From positions 248,001 through 312,000 of the forward strand of contig NZ_VFJB01000005.1 of assembly GCF_008362905.1 (NCBI RefSeq): a stretch of 64,000 bases of DNA. Direction: 5' to 3'. Below the pieces are notes generated by a model, which saw nothing but the letters and a program-made list of their open reading frames with translations, ran no database searches and had not been told where the DNA came from. Below are positions 49,064 through 57,944 of this stretch, one piece after another. The position numbers were made by a program, and so were the translations under genes. Numbering within the stretch: position 1 is the stretch's first letter; each line of letters opens with the position of its first letter. Source of the stretch: Deferribacter autotrophicus (GTDB lineage Bacteria > Chrysiogenota > Deferribacteres > Deferribacterales > Deferribacteraceae).

Positions 49064-50016
49064 AGGAGATAGCTAAAAGAGCATTAAAGATAGAGGCTGA
49101 TGCAATTTATAAGTTGATTGATAAAATTGACGATAATTTTGTAAAGGCTGTGGATATTATATTTAATTGTAAGGGTAGATTAGTTGTTACAGGTATGGGC
49201 AAGTCTGGTTTGATAGGTAAGAAGATAGCTTCTACCTTTGCTTCAACGGGTACACCTTCACTTTTCATGCATCCTGCTGAAGGTGTGCATGGTGACCTTG
49301 GAATGCTTGTCAAAGGTGATGTTGTATTAGCGATATCAAATAGTGGAGAAACGGATGAAATTGTATCTATATTGCCTATTATTAAAAGACTTGATATCCT
49401 CTTAATTTCTATAGTTGGTAAATTAGATTCAACCCTTGCAAAAAAGAGTGATTGTGTTTTGGATGCTTCTGTGGAAAAGGAGGCTTGTCCATTAAACTTA
49501 GCTCCTACTGCAAGTACTACTGCTGCTCTTGCTATTGGTGATGCTTTGGCAGTAGCTCTTTTAGAAAAGAGAGGATTTAAAGAAGAAGATTTTGCAATGT
49601 TTCACCCTTCAGGAAGTCTTGGCAAAAAGCTGTTATTAAAAGTTAGTGATATATACCATACAGGTGATAGAGTTCCTATTGTTAATAAAAACGTTACTGT
49701 AACTGACGCTATTCTCGAGATGAGCTCTAAAGGGTTTGGTTGCACAGCTATTGTGGATGATAATGGTAAATTGATAGGTATTGTGACAGATGGTGATTTA
49801 AGGAGAGGACTTGAAAAATATAATGACCTTTTTACAAGAAATATAATGGACATAGCTTCTAAAAATCCGAAAACTATAGAAGAGGATGCTTTAGCTGCAA
49901 AGGCACTGCAGGTGATGGAAAAATATTCTATTACTAGTTTGCTGGTTGTGGATGAAAAAGAAAGGCCTTATGGTATTATCCATTTACATGATATATTAAA
50001 GGCTGGGGTTGTATGA
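49054..50016 (+). CDS. kdsD: Arabinose-5-phosphate isomerase
   Basis: A 320-residue KpsF/GutQ-type enzyme that converts ribulose-5-phosphate to arabinose-5-phosphate, the first step of Kdo synthesis. It has an SIS domain (about 30-180; GMGKSGLIGKKIASTFASTG, SNSGETDEI) and two CBS domains (about 205-320). The call as KdsD is supported by kdsA upstream and kdsC downstream. It overlaps kdsC by four bases. Confidence 0.96.
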   Translation: MDVKEIAKRALKIEADAIYKLIDKIDDNFVKAVDIIFNCKGRLVVTGMGKSGLIGKKIASTFASTGTPSLFMHPAEGVHGDLGMLVKGDVVLAISNSGETDEIVSILPIIKRLDILLISIVGKLDSTLAKKSDCVLDASVEKEACPLNLAPTASTTAALAIGDALAVALLEKRGFKEEDFAMFHPSGSLGKKLLLKVSDIYHTGDRVPIVNKNVTVTDAILEMSSKGFGCTAIVDDNGKLIGIVTDGDLRRGLEKYNDLFTRNIMDIASKNPKTIEEDALAAKALQVMEKYSITSLLVVDEKERPYGIIHLHDILKAGVV

Positions 50017-50504
50017 TAAAATATATTTTTTTGGATGTTGATGGTGTTTTAACTGATGGAGCTATAATATATGGTGAACATTGTGGTGAAATAAAGAATT
50101 TTAATGTGAGAGATGGATTAGGTATTAAACTTGCAATAAGACTTGGATATGAAATATTTGTGTTAACTGGTAGAAATTCTAATGTTACTAAACAAAGATG
50201 TAAGGAACTTGGGATTACAAATGTGTTTCAAGGACTTGATAATAAAGTAAAAATATACGAAGAGATTAAAAGAAAATATAATTTCAGCGATAATGAAGCT
50301 GCTTATATTGGTGATGATATAAATGATATTTCTTTGCTAAAAAAAGTTGGATTTTCAGCTACCGTCAACGATGCTCCTGATTATGTTAAGGATGTAGTCG
50401 ATTTTATCGTGCCTGTGGATGGTGGTAAAGGAGCTGTGAGAGTTTTTATTGAGGAAATTATAAAGAGAAATGGGCAGTGGGAAAAGGTTTTAAGTTTTTA
50501 TTGA
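50013..50504 (+). CDS. kdsC: Kdo-8-phosphate phosphatase
   Basis: A 163-residue HAD phosphatase without a cap domain that releases Kdo from Kdo-8-phosphate. The catalytic motif is IFLDVDGVLTDG, with LTGRNSNVT as motif II and YIGDDINDISLL as motif IV. It belongs to the small KdsC type that forms tetramers. Its end overlaps lptC by 28 bases. Confidence 0.96.
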   Translation: MIKYIFLDVDGVLTDGAIIYGEHCGEIKNFNVRDGLGIKLAIRLGYEIFVLTGRNSNVTKQRCKELGITNVFQGLDNKVKIYEEIKRKYNFSDNEAAYIGDDINDISLLKKVGFSATVNDAPDYVKDVVDFIVPVDGGKGAVRVFIEEIIKRNGQWEKVLSFY

Positions 50505-51013
50505 TTTCTTTTTTATTTATATTACTTATTCTTTCTTTTTATTTTAAGAGTAAAGTAAAGTTTAAAAGCGTTGAGATTAAAAAAAACAGCGTTACTGTAA
50601 GTGATTTTGATATGTCCAAGAGGGTCTCTGAAGATGAATACTATAAAATTAAATCTTCTAAAGCTGAATACAGTAAGGATCTTAATAAAGTAAAAATGGA
50701 TGGTTGTAATATTGTGTATAAAAAAGGAAAAAACGAGTTGGAGTTGAATGCTGATATTTGTGAGTATTTAGTTGATAAAAAAGTGATACTTTCAGGGAAT
50801 ATTTTTGGTTATTACAATGATATTGAGTTTAAAACAGTAAATGAGGCTAGCTGTGAATATAGTTTTGATAATGGAAGCGGTAATATTGATGGTAGGGTTG
50901 TTTTTCATCAAAAATCAAACTATATTAGAGCAGATAAAGCGATGTTTTTTAGCAAAGCTAATAGAATTGTATTTATAGGAAATGTTGAGGTAAATTATGA
51001 AATGGCTGATTAG
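50477..51013 (+). CDS. lptC: LPS export protein LptC
   Basis: A 178-residue inner-membrane protein of the Lpt bridge. It has one N-terminal membrane segment (about 5-22) and a periplasmic beta-jellyroll domain with short repeated strands, matching LptC/YrbK in size and pattern. The likely start is GTG 50477, inside kdsC. Sequence conservation in this family is low, and the call rests partly on its place between kdsC and lptA-lptB. Confidence 0.85.
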   Translation: MGKGFKFLLISFLFILLILSFYFKSKVKFKSVEIKKNSVTVSDFDMSKRVSEDEYYKIKSSKAEYSKDLNKVKMDGCNIVYKKGKNELELNADICEYLVDKKVILSGNIFGYYNDIEFKTVNEASCEYSFDNGSGNIDGRVVFHQKSNYIRADKAMFFSKANRIVFIGNVEVNYEMAD

Positions 51014-51452
51014 TTTGTTAATACTGTTAATATTTACTTTTTCTGTATATGCTGCAAATGCTATAAAAATAACATCTGATAAGTTAGTTTACAACGGTCA
51101 GAAAAAGGAATCGGTCTTTGAAGGTAGTGTGGAAGCAATTTATGATAACACTACAATTAATAGTGATAAGATGGTTGTTTATACAGATGAAAATAATAAG
51201 CCTATAAAAATTATTTGCACAGGAAATGTTAAAATTGTAAGGGATAATATAGTATCTTTGTCTGAAAGTGCTGAGATGGATATTAAAAAAGACATAGCGA
51301 TTTTAAAAGGGAATGTAAAAATTTGGCAGGATAAGAATTACTTGGAAGGGGATGAAGTATATATTTATAATAAAGAAAAGAGAGTAGAAGTGAGAAATAT
51401 TAAAGATAAAAAAGTAAAAATTATTTTTTATCCAGATGAAAAGGTAAAATAA
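50997..51452 (+). CDS. lptA: LPS transport periplasmic protein LptA
   Basis: A 151-residue secreted protein with a signal peptide (about 1-20) and an OstA-like beta-jellyroll (AIKITSDKLVYNGQKKESVFEGSV, then repeated short strands). LptA carries LPS across the periplasm between LptC and the outer-membrane LptDE. It overlaps lptC by 17 bases and abuts lptB. Confidence 0.9.
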   Translation: MKWLISLLILLIFTFSVYAANAIKITSDKLVYNGQKKESVFEGSVEAIYDNTTINSDKMVVYTDENNKPIKIICTGNVKIVRDNIVSLSESAEMDIKKDIAILKGNVKIWQDKNYLEGDEVYIYNKEKRVEVRNIKDKKVKIIFYPDEKVK

Positions 51453-52172
51453 ATGGTTTTGGAAGCTAAAGGGTTAAAAAAAAGATATAAAAACAGAAAT
51501 GTTGTTGATGGGGTAGAAGTAGTCTTAAATAAAGGGGAGGTAGTTGGACTTCTTGGTCCGAATGGTGCTGGTAAAACTACAACCTTTTACATGCTAGTGG
51601 GAATAATAAAACCTGATGATGGAAAGATTTTTTATAAAGGTGAAGATATTACGGGATTGCCTATCTATAAAAGAGCGGCAAAAGGGATAGGGTATCTTCC
51701 TCAAGAAATATCTATTTTTAGAAAACTTACTGTATATGAAAATTTATATGCTGCAATGGAGCTTAAATATAAAGATAGAGGATTTATAGAAGAAAGAATA
51801 GAGCAGTTGTTGAAAGATTTTGGGTTAGAGAAAGTAAAAAATACAATAGGATATTCGCTTAGTGGTGGAGAAAAAAGAAGAGCTGAAATTGCTAGATGTC
51901 TTTCCATTGAACCTGAGGTGATTCTACTTGATGAACCATTTGCTGGGATTGATCCAATATCTGTTCAAGAAATACAGCGTATGATTGAAAGGCTGAAGAA
52001 GATGAATATAGGGATTTTAATAACAGATCACAATGTAAGGGAAACGTTACAGATTACTGATAGGGCATATATTATGCACAATGGGAAAATATTGACTCAT
52101 GGTACACCTGAAGAGATAATTAAAGATGAAAAGGTGAGAGAGACATATCTCGGAGAAGGGTACAGATTATAA
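51453..52172 (+). CDS. lptB: LPS export ATPase LptB
   Basis: A 239-residue ABC ATPase that powers extraction of LPS from the inner membrane. It has Walker A GPNGAGKTT, the Q-loop region GYLPQEISIFRKL typical of LptB, signature LSGGEKRR, Walker B VILLDEPFAGID and switch His in TDHNVRE. It starts directly after lptA and lies one base before rpoN, a common order. The permeases LptF and LptG are not in this window. Confidence 0.97.
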   Translation: MVLEAKGLKKRYKNRNVVDGVEVVLNKGEVVGLLGPNGAGKTTTFYMLVGIIKPDDGKIFYKGEDITGLPIYKRAAKGIGYLPQEISIFRKLTVYENLYAAMELKYKDRGFIEERIEQLLKDFGLEKVKNTIGYSLSGGEKRRAEIARCLSIEPEVILLDEPFAGIDPISVQEIQRMIERLKKMNIGILITDHNVRETLQITDRAYIMHNGKILTHGTPEEIIKDEKVRETYLGEGYRL

Positions 52173-52173
52173 A

Positions 52174-53562
52174 ATGAGTAAATTAAGTGTTACATTAAAG
52201 AACAAACTGTCTCAAAAACTCCTTATTACTCCACAAATGAAGCAGTCTTTAAATATTCTTCAGCTTCCGATGTTTGAGTTATCACAAGAGATTAATAGTA
52301 TTTTGGAAGAAAATCCAGTTTTAGATGAAATTGAAAAAAAGGAAGATTTGGCAGAGGATGATGTTAACGTTGACTCTTATATTGAAGAATTAAAGAAAGT
52401 GGATTGGGAATCATATTTTGATGAAGATGATGAGTTTAAATATTATATTAAAGAAGATGAAGATGTTAATTTTGAAAAATTTGTGAGTAAAAAACCTAAT
52501 CTATATGAGCATCTACTTTTCCAATTAAACATTTCTGGTTTAAAAGGTGATGATTACAGAATAGGGGAATATATAATAGGGAATTTAACAGAGAATGGTT
52601 ATTTTAGATTGGATATTGATACATCAGCCAAAGAATTGGGGGTTTCAAAAGAACACTTCTTACAAGTTTTGAAAAAGATTCAGGGGTTTGATCCTTCTGG
52701 TATTGCTAGTAGAAACTTAAAGGAATGTTTAAATATTCAGTTGAAAGATTTTGAAGTAAGCGATGAAGATTTGAGTTATATTAATGTTATTCTCGATAAG
52801 TATGAAGCTGAGCTGATAAATGGGGATTATGAACGTATATATAAAGGTTTGGGTATTGATAAAGATTATTTTGATTATTTGATGGGGTTAATTAAAAAAG
52901 TTGATCCAAAGCCTGGATTAAAGTTCAATTATGAGACGGTTTATGTAATTCCTGATGTATATGTTTTTAAAAAAGATGATGTTCTGGAAGTTAAATTGAA
53001 CGAAGAATATATCCCTTCAATTAAGTTAAATAGTTACTATATTAAATTAATTAAAAGTGAAGGACTTGATGAGAAGACGAAAGAATATGTTGAAGAAAAA
53101 GTAAAAAATGCTTTATGGATATTGAAGAGTCTAAATCAGAGAAAAAAGGCAATTTTAAGAGTGGTGGAAACCATTGTAAAACATCAAAGACATTTTTTCC
53201 TATATGGTGATAGGAAATTAAAGCCTCTTAAATTAAAAGATGTATCAGCCGAGACTAATCTTCATGAGTCTACAATTAGCAGAGTTACATCAAATAAATA
53301 TTTAGCATGTGAATACGGTGTGTATGAGATTAAAAGTTTTTTTGTAAAAGGGATTGAAACTACTGATGGTACAATGAGTGTTGAAGCTATTAAAGATCTA
53401 ATTAAAGAAATAATAGATAATGAAGATAAAAAGAAGCCTTATAGTGATGAAAAAATTGTGGAAATTTTATCAAAAAAAGGTATAAAAATTGCAAGGAGGA
53501 CTGTTGCAAAATATAGAGATGAATTAGGAATACCATCTACAAGTAAAAGAAAACAAAGATAG
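52174..53562 (+). CDS. rpoN: RNA polymerase sigma-54 factor
   Basis: A 462-residue alternative sigma factor that needs AAA+ activators. Region I is Gln/Leu-rich (KLSQKLLITPQMKQSLNILQLPMFEL), followed by an acidic stretch (about 45-90), the core-binding and helix-turn-helix segments, and the RpoN box ARRTVAKYR (440-448). It serves the NtrC-type activator at 13.8 kb and the sigma-54 promoter at 17.6 kb. The order lptB-rpoN-hpf-ptsN is classical. Confidence 0.97.
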   Translation: MSKLSVTLKNKLSQKLLITPQMKQSLNILQLPMFELSQEINSILEENPVLDEIEKKEDLAEDDVNVDSYIEELKKVDWESYFDEDDEFKYYIKEDEDVNFEKFVSKKPNLYEHLLFQLNISGLKGDDYRIGEYIIGNLTENGYFRLDIDTSAKELGVSKEHFLQVLKKIQGFDPSGIASRNLKECLNIQLKDFEVSDEDLSYINVILDKYEAELINGDYERIYKGLGIDKDYFDYLMGLIKKVDPKPGLKFNYETVYVIPDVYVFKKDDVLEVKLNEEYIPSIKLNSYYIKLIKSEGLDEKTKEYVEEKVKNALWILKSLNQRKKAILRVVETIVKHQRHFFLYGDRKLKPLKLKDVSAETNLHESTISRVTSNKYLACEYGVYEIKSFFVKGIETTDGTMSVEAIKDLIKEIIDNEDKKKPYSDEKIVEILSKKGIKIARRTVAKYRDELGIPSTSKRKQR

Positions 53563-53570
53563 GAGGTTTT

Positions 53571-54107
53571 ATGAATATTCAAATCACTGCCAGAAATATT
53601 GACTTAACGGACCCAATAAGAAGTTATGTAGAAAAAAAAGTATCCAAAATAAAGAAATATTTTGACCAGATTATAGATGTGCACGTTCTTTTAGAAGTGC
53701 AAAAGAATGTGCATATTGCTGAGATTTTAGTGGATGCTAAAGGTGTATTTTTAAAGGGATTAGAAAAATCTGAAGACCTATATGCATCAATTGATTTAGC
53801 TGTTGATAAAATTGAAAAACAGCTTGTTAAGTATAAGGAAAAGCTTAAGAGTAAGAAAATTATGGAAAATGTTCCTGGTGCTTCTTTAAGGCTCAATGTT
53901 ATTGATATTGAATCTATTTTTGAAACTGAAAAACCTAAAACTATTATTTCTAAACAAATACCTGCAAAGCCTATGACAATTGAAGAAGCAGTAATGCAAA
54001 TGGAGTTGTTAAATAAGAACTTTTTTGTATTTAGAAATGCTGACACAGGCGAGATAAATGTTGTTTATCAGAGAGATGATGGAAATCTTGGATTGATAGA
54101 GCCTTAA
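53571..54107 (+). CDS. hpf: Ribosome hibernation promoting factor, long form
   Basis: A 178-residue ribosome-binding protein. The N-terminal HPF/RaiA domain (about 1-100; MNIQITARNIDLTDPIRSYVEKK) is joined to a C-terminal dimerisation domain (about 115-178; KPMTIEEAVMQMELLNKNFFVFRNADTGEINVVY). The long form drives 100S ribosome dimers on its own. AGGAGG precedes the start, nine bases after rpoN. Confidence 0.96.
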   Translation: MNIQITARNIDLTDPIRSYVEKKVSKIKKYFDQIIDVHVLLEVQKNVHIAEILVDAKGVFLKGLEKSEDLYASIDLAVDKIEKQLVKYKEKLKSKKIMENVPGASLRLNVIDIESIFETEKPKTIISKQIPAKPMTIEEAVMQMELLNKNFFVFRNADTGEINVVYQRDDGNLGLIEP

Positions 54108-54114
54108 GGGAAAC

Positions 54115-54579
54115 ATGATGAGAATTGCTGATTATATTGATGAAAATCATATCCTTTTCTTAGATGGTAAATATAGTAAAGATGAATTGTTAAAAATTTT
54201 TGCAAAAAAGTTTAAAGAAGTTGGCTTAATTGAGAATGAGGATGTTGTTTACCTGGCTCTTTTGGAAAGAGAAAAGTTAAGTTCAACTGCAGTGGGGGAA
54301 GAAGTGGCTATTCCCCACGCTAAAATTACTGAGATAGATCGAATTAAGATACTGATAGCTATTTCAAAGGAAGGGCAAGATTTTGATGCAATAGACAAAT
54401 TACCTGTAAAACTGTTTTTCATTGTTATTGCGCCAGCTAATCAAATGCAATTGCATCTCAAGACGCTTGCAAGAATTTCGAGATTGATGAAAATGACTAA
54501 TTTTAAAAGTAGAGTTTTAGCAGCAAATAATTTTAAAGAAGTAATAGATATTTTGAAAGAAGAGGAAAGCAAATTGTAA
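54115..54579 (+). CDS. ptsN: PTS IIA-Ntr regulatory protein
   Basis: A 154-residue fructose-type IIA protein used for regulation rather than transport. The phosphorylated residue is His68 in EEVAIPHAKI. It is linked to rpoN and hpf as in many Gram-negatives, and the downstream HPr and enzyme I can phosphorylate it. Two ATGs (54115, 54118) follow an AGGGA ribosome site. Its stop overlaps the hprK start by one base. Confidence 0.95.
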   Translation: MMRIADYIDENHILFLDGKYSKDELLKIFAKKFKEVGLIENEDVVYLALLEREKLSSTAVGEEVAIPHAKITEIDRIKILIAISKEGQDFDAIDKLPVKLFFIVIAPANQMQLHLKTLARISRLMKMTNFKSRVLAANNFKEVIDILKEEESKL

Positions 54580-55556
54580 TGAAAGAAATACCAGTTTCGG
54601 AGCTTTTAGCTCCAGAAGCTGCAAGTCTTAAATTAAAGTTAATTTATGGAAGAAAGTTACTCGATAAAAAGTTTATTAATAATCATAGAATTCAAAAACC
54701 AGGATTAGGGCTTGCTGGTTATACTGAACATATCCACGAAGGAAGAGTTCAGATTTTAGGTAATACTGAAATCTCTTATTTAAATACATTGCCATTTACT
54801 GAAAAATACAAATCTATATCAAAGTTATGTCAAAAAAATATTTCCTGTTTTGTTGTTACCAAAAATTTGCATATTCCTAAAGTTGTAATTCAAGCTTGCA
54901 AAGAAAATCAGGTTCCAATTTTTAGGACAGAATTGGTTAGTTCTGTAGCTATTAGTGAGATATCCGCATATTTAGAAGAAAAACTTGCACCGATAGCGAA
55001 TTTGCATGGTGTTTTGGTTGATGTACATGGAGTTGGTGTATTAATTATGGGACGAAGCGGAATTGGTAAAAGTGAGTGTGCGTTGGAGCTTGTTAAAAGA
55101 GGACATAGACTTGTAGCAGATGATGTTGTTATTATAAAAAGGAAACAGGGTTATTTGGTGGGTAACAGTGATGATATTTTAAGAAATCATATAGAAGTGC
55201 GTGGATTGGGGATTTTAAATATTAAGGAAATGTATGGTATTGGTTCTATAAGGCTTAGAAAAAAAGTAGAAATGGTAGTAAATTTGTTGGATTGGGATAA
55301 AGAAGATAATTATGATAGAACAGGTTTGAATAAAAATTCTGTGGATATTTTGGGGGTAGAATTACCCCTCCTTAATATACCTGTTTCACCTGGTAGAAAT
55401 ATAGCAATTATAATTGAAGCTGCAGCTAGAAATCATCTTTTAAAACTTATGGGGTTTGATGCAGCACATGAGTTTAGCGAGAGATTAAATAAGATTATTA
55501 AGAGGAATGAAGAAAAAGTTATAAAGAATGTTATGTTTAAAAAAGGGATCGAATGA
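54579..55556 (+). CDS. hprK: HPr kinase/phosphorylase
   Basis: A 325-residue bifunctional enzyme that phosphorylates and dephosphorylates the regulatory serine of HPr. The N-terminal domain (about 1-130) precedes the catalytic domain with P-loop GRSGIGKS (158-165), the signature VEVRGLGILNIKEMYG-like stretch (seen as EVRGLGILNIKEMYG) and SPGRNIAIIIEAAARNH. The downstream HPr keeps its target serine. Overlaps rapZ by four bases. Confidence 0.96.
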   Translation: MKEIPVSELLAPEAASLKLKLIYGRKLLDKKFINNHRIQKPGLGLAGYTEHIHEGRVQILGNTEISYLNTLPFTEKYKSISKLCQKNISCFVVTKNLHIPKVVIQACKENQVPIFRTELVSSVAISEISAYLEEKLAPIANLHGVLVDVHGVGVLIMGRSGIGKSECALELVKRGHRLVADDVVIIKRKQGYLVGNSDDILRNHIEVRGLGILNIKEMYGIGSIRLRKKVEMVVNLLDWDKEDNYDRTGLNKNSVDILGVELPLLNIPVSPGRNIAIIIEAAARNHLLKLMGFDAAHEFSERLNKIIKRNEEKVIKNVMFKKGIE

Positions 55557-56407
55557 AAAAGGATTTATCTATTGTTATTGTCACTGGACTTTCAGGTGCT
55601 GGAAAATCTACAGCTGCTAAGTCATTGGAAGATCAGGGATATTATACAGTAGATAATATCCCTCTTTTTTTAGCAGAAAAGTTTTTTCAATTTGCTTATG
55701 ATTTTAACGTGGAAATTCCAAAAATTGCGTTTGTAATTGATGTTAGGAACAAAGAGTTTGATAAAGCATATAACTTTATAAAAGAAATAAAAAATAATTA
55801 TGATGCTGATATTTTGTTTCTTGAGGCTACTCAAAATGTTTTACTAAATAGATATAAAGAAACTAGAAGAAAACATCCTTTAGGGGATGATCTTTTAAGA
55901 GCTATAGAGAAAGAGATCTCACTTTTAAGTAAAATAAGAGATTTGTCAGATTTTATTATAGATACTTCTAATTTGAATGTAAATGAATTGTCAGCAAAAA
56001 TAAGTGAGTTATTTTCTAAAAGACTTCAAACAAATTTAGTAGTAACTGTTCAATCATTTGGTTTTAAATATGGTATTCCTCCTGAGTCGGATATGGTTTT
56101 AGATGTGAGATTTTTAAAAAATCCTCATTATGTTGAAAAGTATAGACCATTGACTGGATTGGATGATGAAGTGAAAGATTATATCTTTTCTGATAAGAGG
56201 AGTAAGGTATTTTTACGTAAATTAAAAAGTTTGTTAGATTTTTTAATACCAAATTATATGAAAGAAGGAAAAAAGTATCTTACGATTTCAATAGGTTGTA
56301 CAGGTGGAAAACATAGATCTGTGGCGATTGCAGATTTCATTTATAAATATATGCTAGAAAAAACAAATTTAAATGTTAATATTAAGCATAGAGATATGGA
56401 AAGGTGA
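55553..56407 (+). CDS. rapZ: RNase adapter RapZ
   Basis: A 284-residue nucleotide-binding protein of the RapZ/YvcJ family. The Walker A motif is GLSGAGKST (12-20), followed by the family signature LEDQGYYTVDNIPL. The C-terminal domain (about 160-284) has SFGFKYGIP, DVRFLKNPHY and GCTGGKHRSVAIA. In enterobacteria it controls GlmS through a small RNA; the role in this lineage is not known. glmM is in the same gene run. It ends four bases before the next start. Confidence 0.96.
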   Translation: MKKDLSIVIVTGLSGAGKSTAAKSLEDQGYYTVDNIPLFLAEKFFQFAYDFNVEIPKIAFVIDVRNKEFDKAYNFIKEIKNNYDADILFLEATQNVLLNRYKETRRKHPLGDDLLRAIEKEISLLSKIRDLSDFIIDTSNLNVNELSAKISELFSKRLQTNLVVTVQSFGFKYGIPPESDMVLDVRFLKNPHYVEKYRPLTGLDDEVKDYIFSDKRSKVFLRKLKSLLDFLIPNYMKEGKKYLTISIGCTGGKHRSVAIADFIYKYMLEKTNLNVNIKHRDMER

Positions 56408-56411
56408 GGTT

Positions 56412-56810
56412 ATGATTGGTATAGTTATTTTGACTCATGGTTCTTTAGGGCTTGCATTGTTGAAAACTGCAGAAATGATTTTAGGGAAAAAGGATAAAGT
56501 AGAAATTTTACCTGTGCAAAGTGGTTCTTCGTTAAATGACATTGCAGGAGTTTTGGAGGAATGTATTATTAAATATAGAAAGGATGGGTTATTAATACTT
56601 ACAGATATGTTTGGTGGGAGCCCATCCAATATTGCTATGGCGTATATAGGTGAAGAAAAAGTGGACGTTGTGACAGGCGTTAATTTGCCTATGTTGATCA
56701 AAGCATTAACTTTACGTGAAGAAACTAATGATGTGCAGGAGATAGCAAGAAAGGTTGTAGAGAGAGGTAAGGATAGTATAAAAAGGCCTGGTGATTTATT
56801 AAATGGGTAA
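56412..56810 (+). CDS. PTS mannose-family IIA component
   Basis: A 132-residue cytoplasmic phosphocarrier of the mannose/fructose/sorbose PTS family. The phosphorylated residue is His9 in GIVILTHGSLG, and DMFGGSPSNIA is the family motif. It is a single-domain IIA, unlike the fused IIAB of E. coli ManX. ATG 56412 has GAGGT upstream; an extended frame from 56373 overlaps rapZ and is unlikely. It overlaps the IIB gene by eight bases. Confidence 0.93.
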   Translation: MIGIVILTHGSLGLALLKTAEMILGKKDKVEILPVQSGSSLNDIAGVLEECIIKYRKDGLLILTDMFGGSPSNIAMAYIGEEKVDVVTGVNLPMLIKALTLREETNDVQEIARKVVERGKDSIKRPGDLLNG

Positions 56811-57285
56811 ACGCATAATTTTTCGTGTCGATGATAGATTGATACATGGACAAGTTATTGAAGGGTGGATTAAATATTATAAAATTAAGGATGTAATTAT
56901 CGTGAGTGATAATATCGTTAAAGATGAGCTTAAAAAAACTATTTATAAAAGCATAATACCTGATAACGTAAGCTTAAGTTTTTTTTCATTAGCAGATTTT
57001 AAGAAAAATTTTAATATTAAAAAAGTGAAAAATGATTTGTTGGTTCTTTTTGAAGATGTGGATACATTTATGAAGGTTTCAGATATTTTATCAGATGAAA
57101 TATATATAAATATTGGTTGTGTTGCTAACAGAAAGCATAAAATTGAAGTCTCGGATACAGTTTATTTAACAAAAGAAGAAATTTTAGCATTGTGCAATCT
57201 TAGAGAGAAATATATGGTTTATACAAAAAAATTGCCATGGGAAACAAGTGTAGATATTAAAAACTTTCACTATTTGGTAAAATGA
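56803..57285 (+). CDS. PTS mannose-family IIB component
   Basis: A 160-residue cytoplasmic phosphocarrier. The active His15 lies in RVDDRLIHGQVIEGW, the hallmark of mannose-family IIB proteins. It receives phosphate from IIA and passes it to the sugar during transport through IIC and IID. It overlaps both neighbours by four to eight bases. The sugar is not predictable, and such systems in rpoN-linked clusters may be mainly regulatory. Confidence 0.93.
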   Translation: MGKRIIFRVDDRLIHGQVIEGWIKYYKIKDVIIVSDNIVKDELKKTIYKSIIPDNVSLSFFSLADFKKNFNIKKVKNDLLVLFEDVDTFMKVSDILSDEIYINIGCVANRKHKIEVSDTVYLTKEEILALCNLREKYMVYTKKLPWETSVDIKNFHYLVK

Positions 57286-57944
57286 AGTATCTATTTTTGT
57301 TTTTTTTATCAGGATTGATTTCAGTTGATAGAAACAGTGCTCTTAATATTATGGTTTCACGCCCAATATTAATTGCTCTTATAGTGGGCTTAATTTTGGG
57401 TAATTTAACTATGTGCTTATTACTTGGTACAATATTTGAGCTTATAGGTTTAATTGATTTGCCTGTAGGCACACATGTTCCGCGTGATGATTCTTTCATG
57501 TGTTATGTTGGATGTTTTATGGTAAATTTTGGTAATATTGACAATATTTTCAAGTTATTTATATTGTTATTACTATTAATTGCGGCATCTTATCCTGTTA
57601 CCTTTACTGATACCCTCACTCGTCGTTTAAACCAAAGCATTTTTCTAAAAAATAAAATCAAATGGTACAATTTTCCTATTACAAGGGTTTTACTCTGGGG
57701 AGTATTAATTTCGTTTTTAAGAGGCGTGATAATATATAATTTGTTGTTCTTTGTTATATATTTTGTGTATAATCAGATTGTTACTATCAACTTAAACTAT
57801 ATGTTTGATAGAAATGTTTTAAATTATTTAATATTGTTAATATGTTTTCTGTCTGGATATTTGATTAGATTTTTGAGTTTTAAGAGTTTAGTGAAATATA
57901 TAATTTTTGTTACAGGTATCATTTTTGGGTGGTTGATTATATGA
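57282..57944 (+). CDS. PTS mannose-family IIC component
   Basis: A 220-residue membrane protein with about seven hydrophobic segments. The family pattern is visible near the N-terminus: SVDRNSALNIMVSRPILIALIVGLILGN and GTIFELIGLIDLPVGTHVPRDDS. It forms the sugar channel with IID. It is somewhat shorter than the usual 250-270 residues. It sits between IIB and IID with overlapping ends. Confidence 0.85.
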   Translation: MKYLFLFFLSGLISVDRNSALNIMVSRPILIALIVGLILGNLTMCLLLGTIFELIGLIDLPVGTHVPRDDSFMCYVGCFMVNFGNIDNIFKLFILLLLLIAASYPVTFTDTLTRRLNQSIFLKNKIKWYNFPITRVLLWGVLISFLRGVIIYNLLFFVIYFVYNQIVTINLNYMFDRNVLNYLILLICFLSGYLIRFLSFKSLVKYIIFVTGIIFGWLII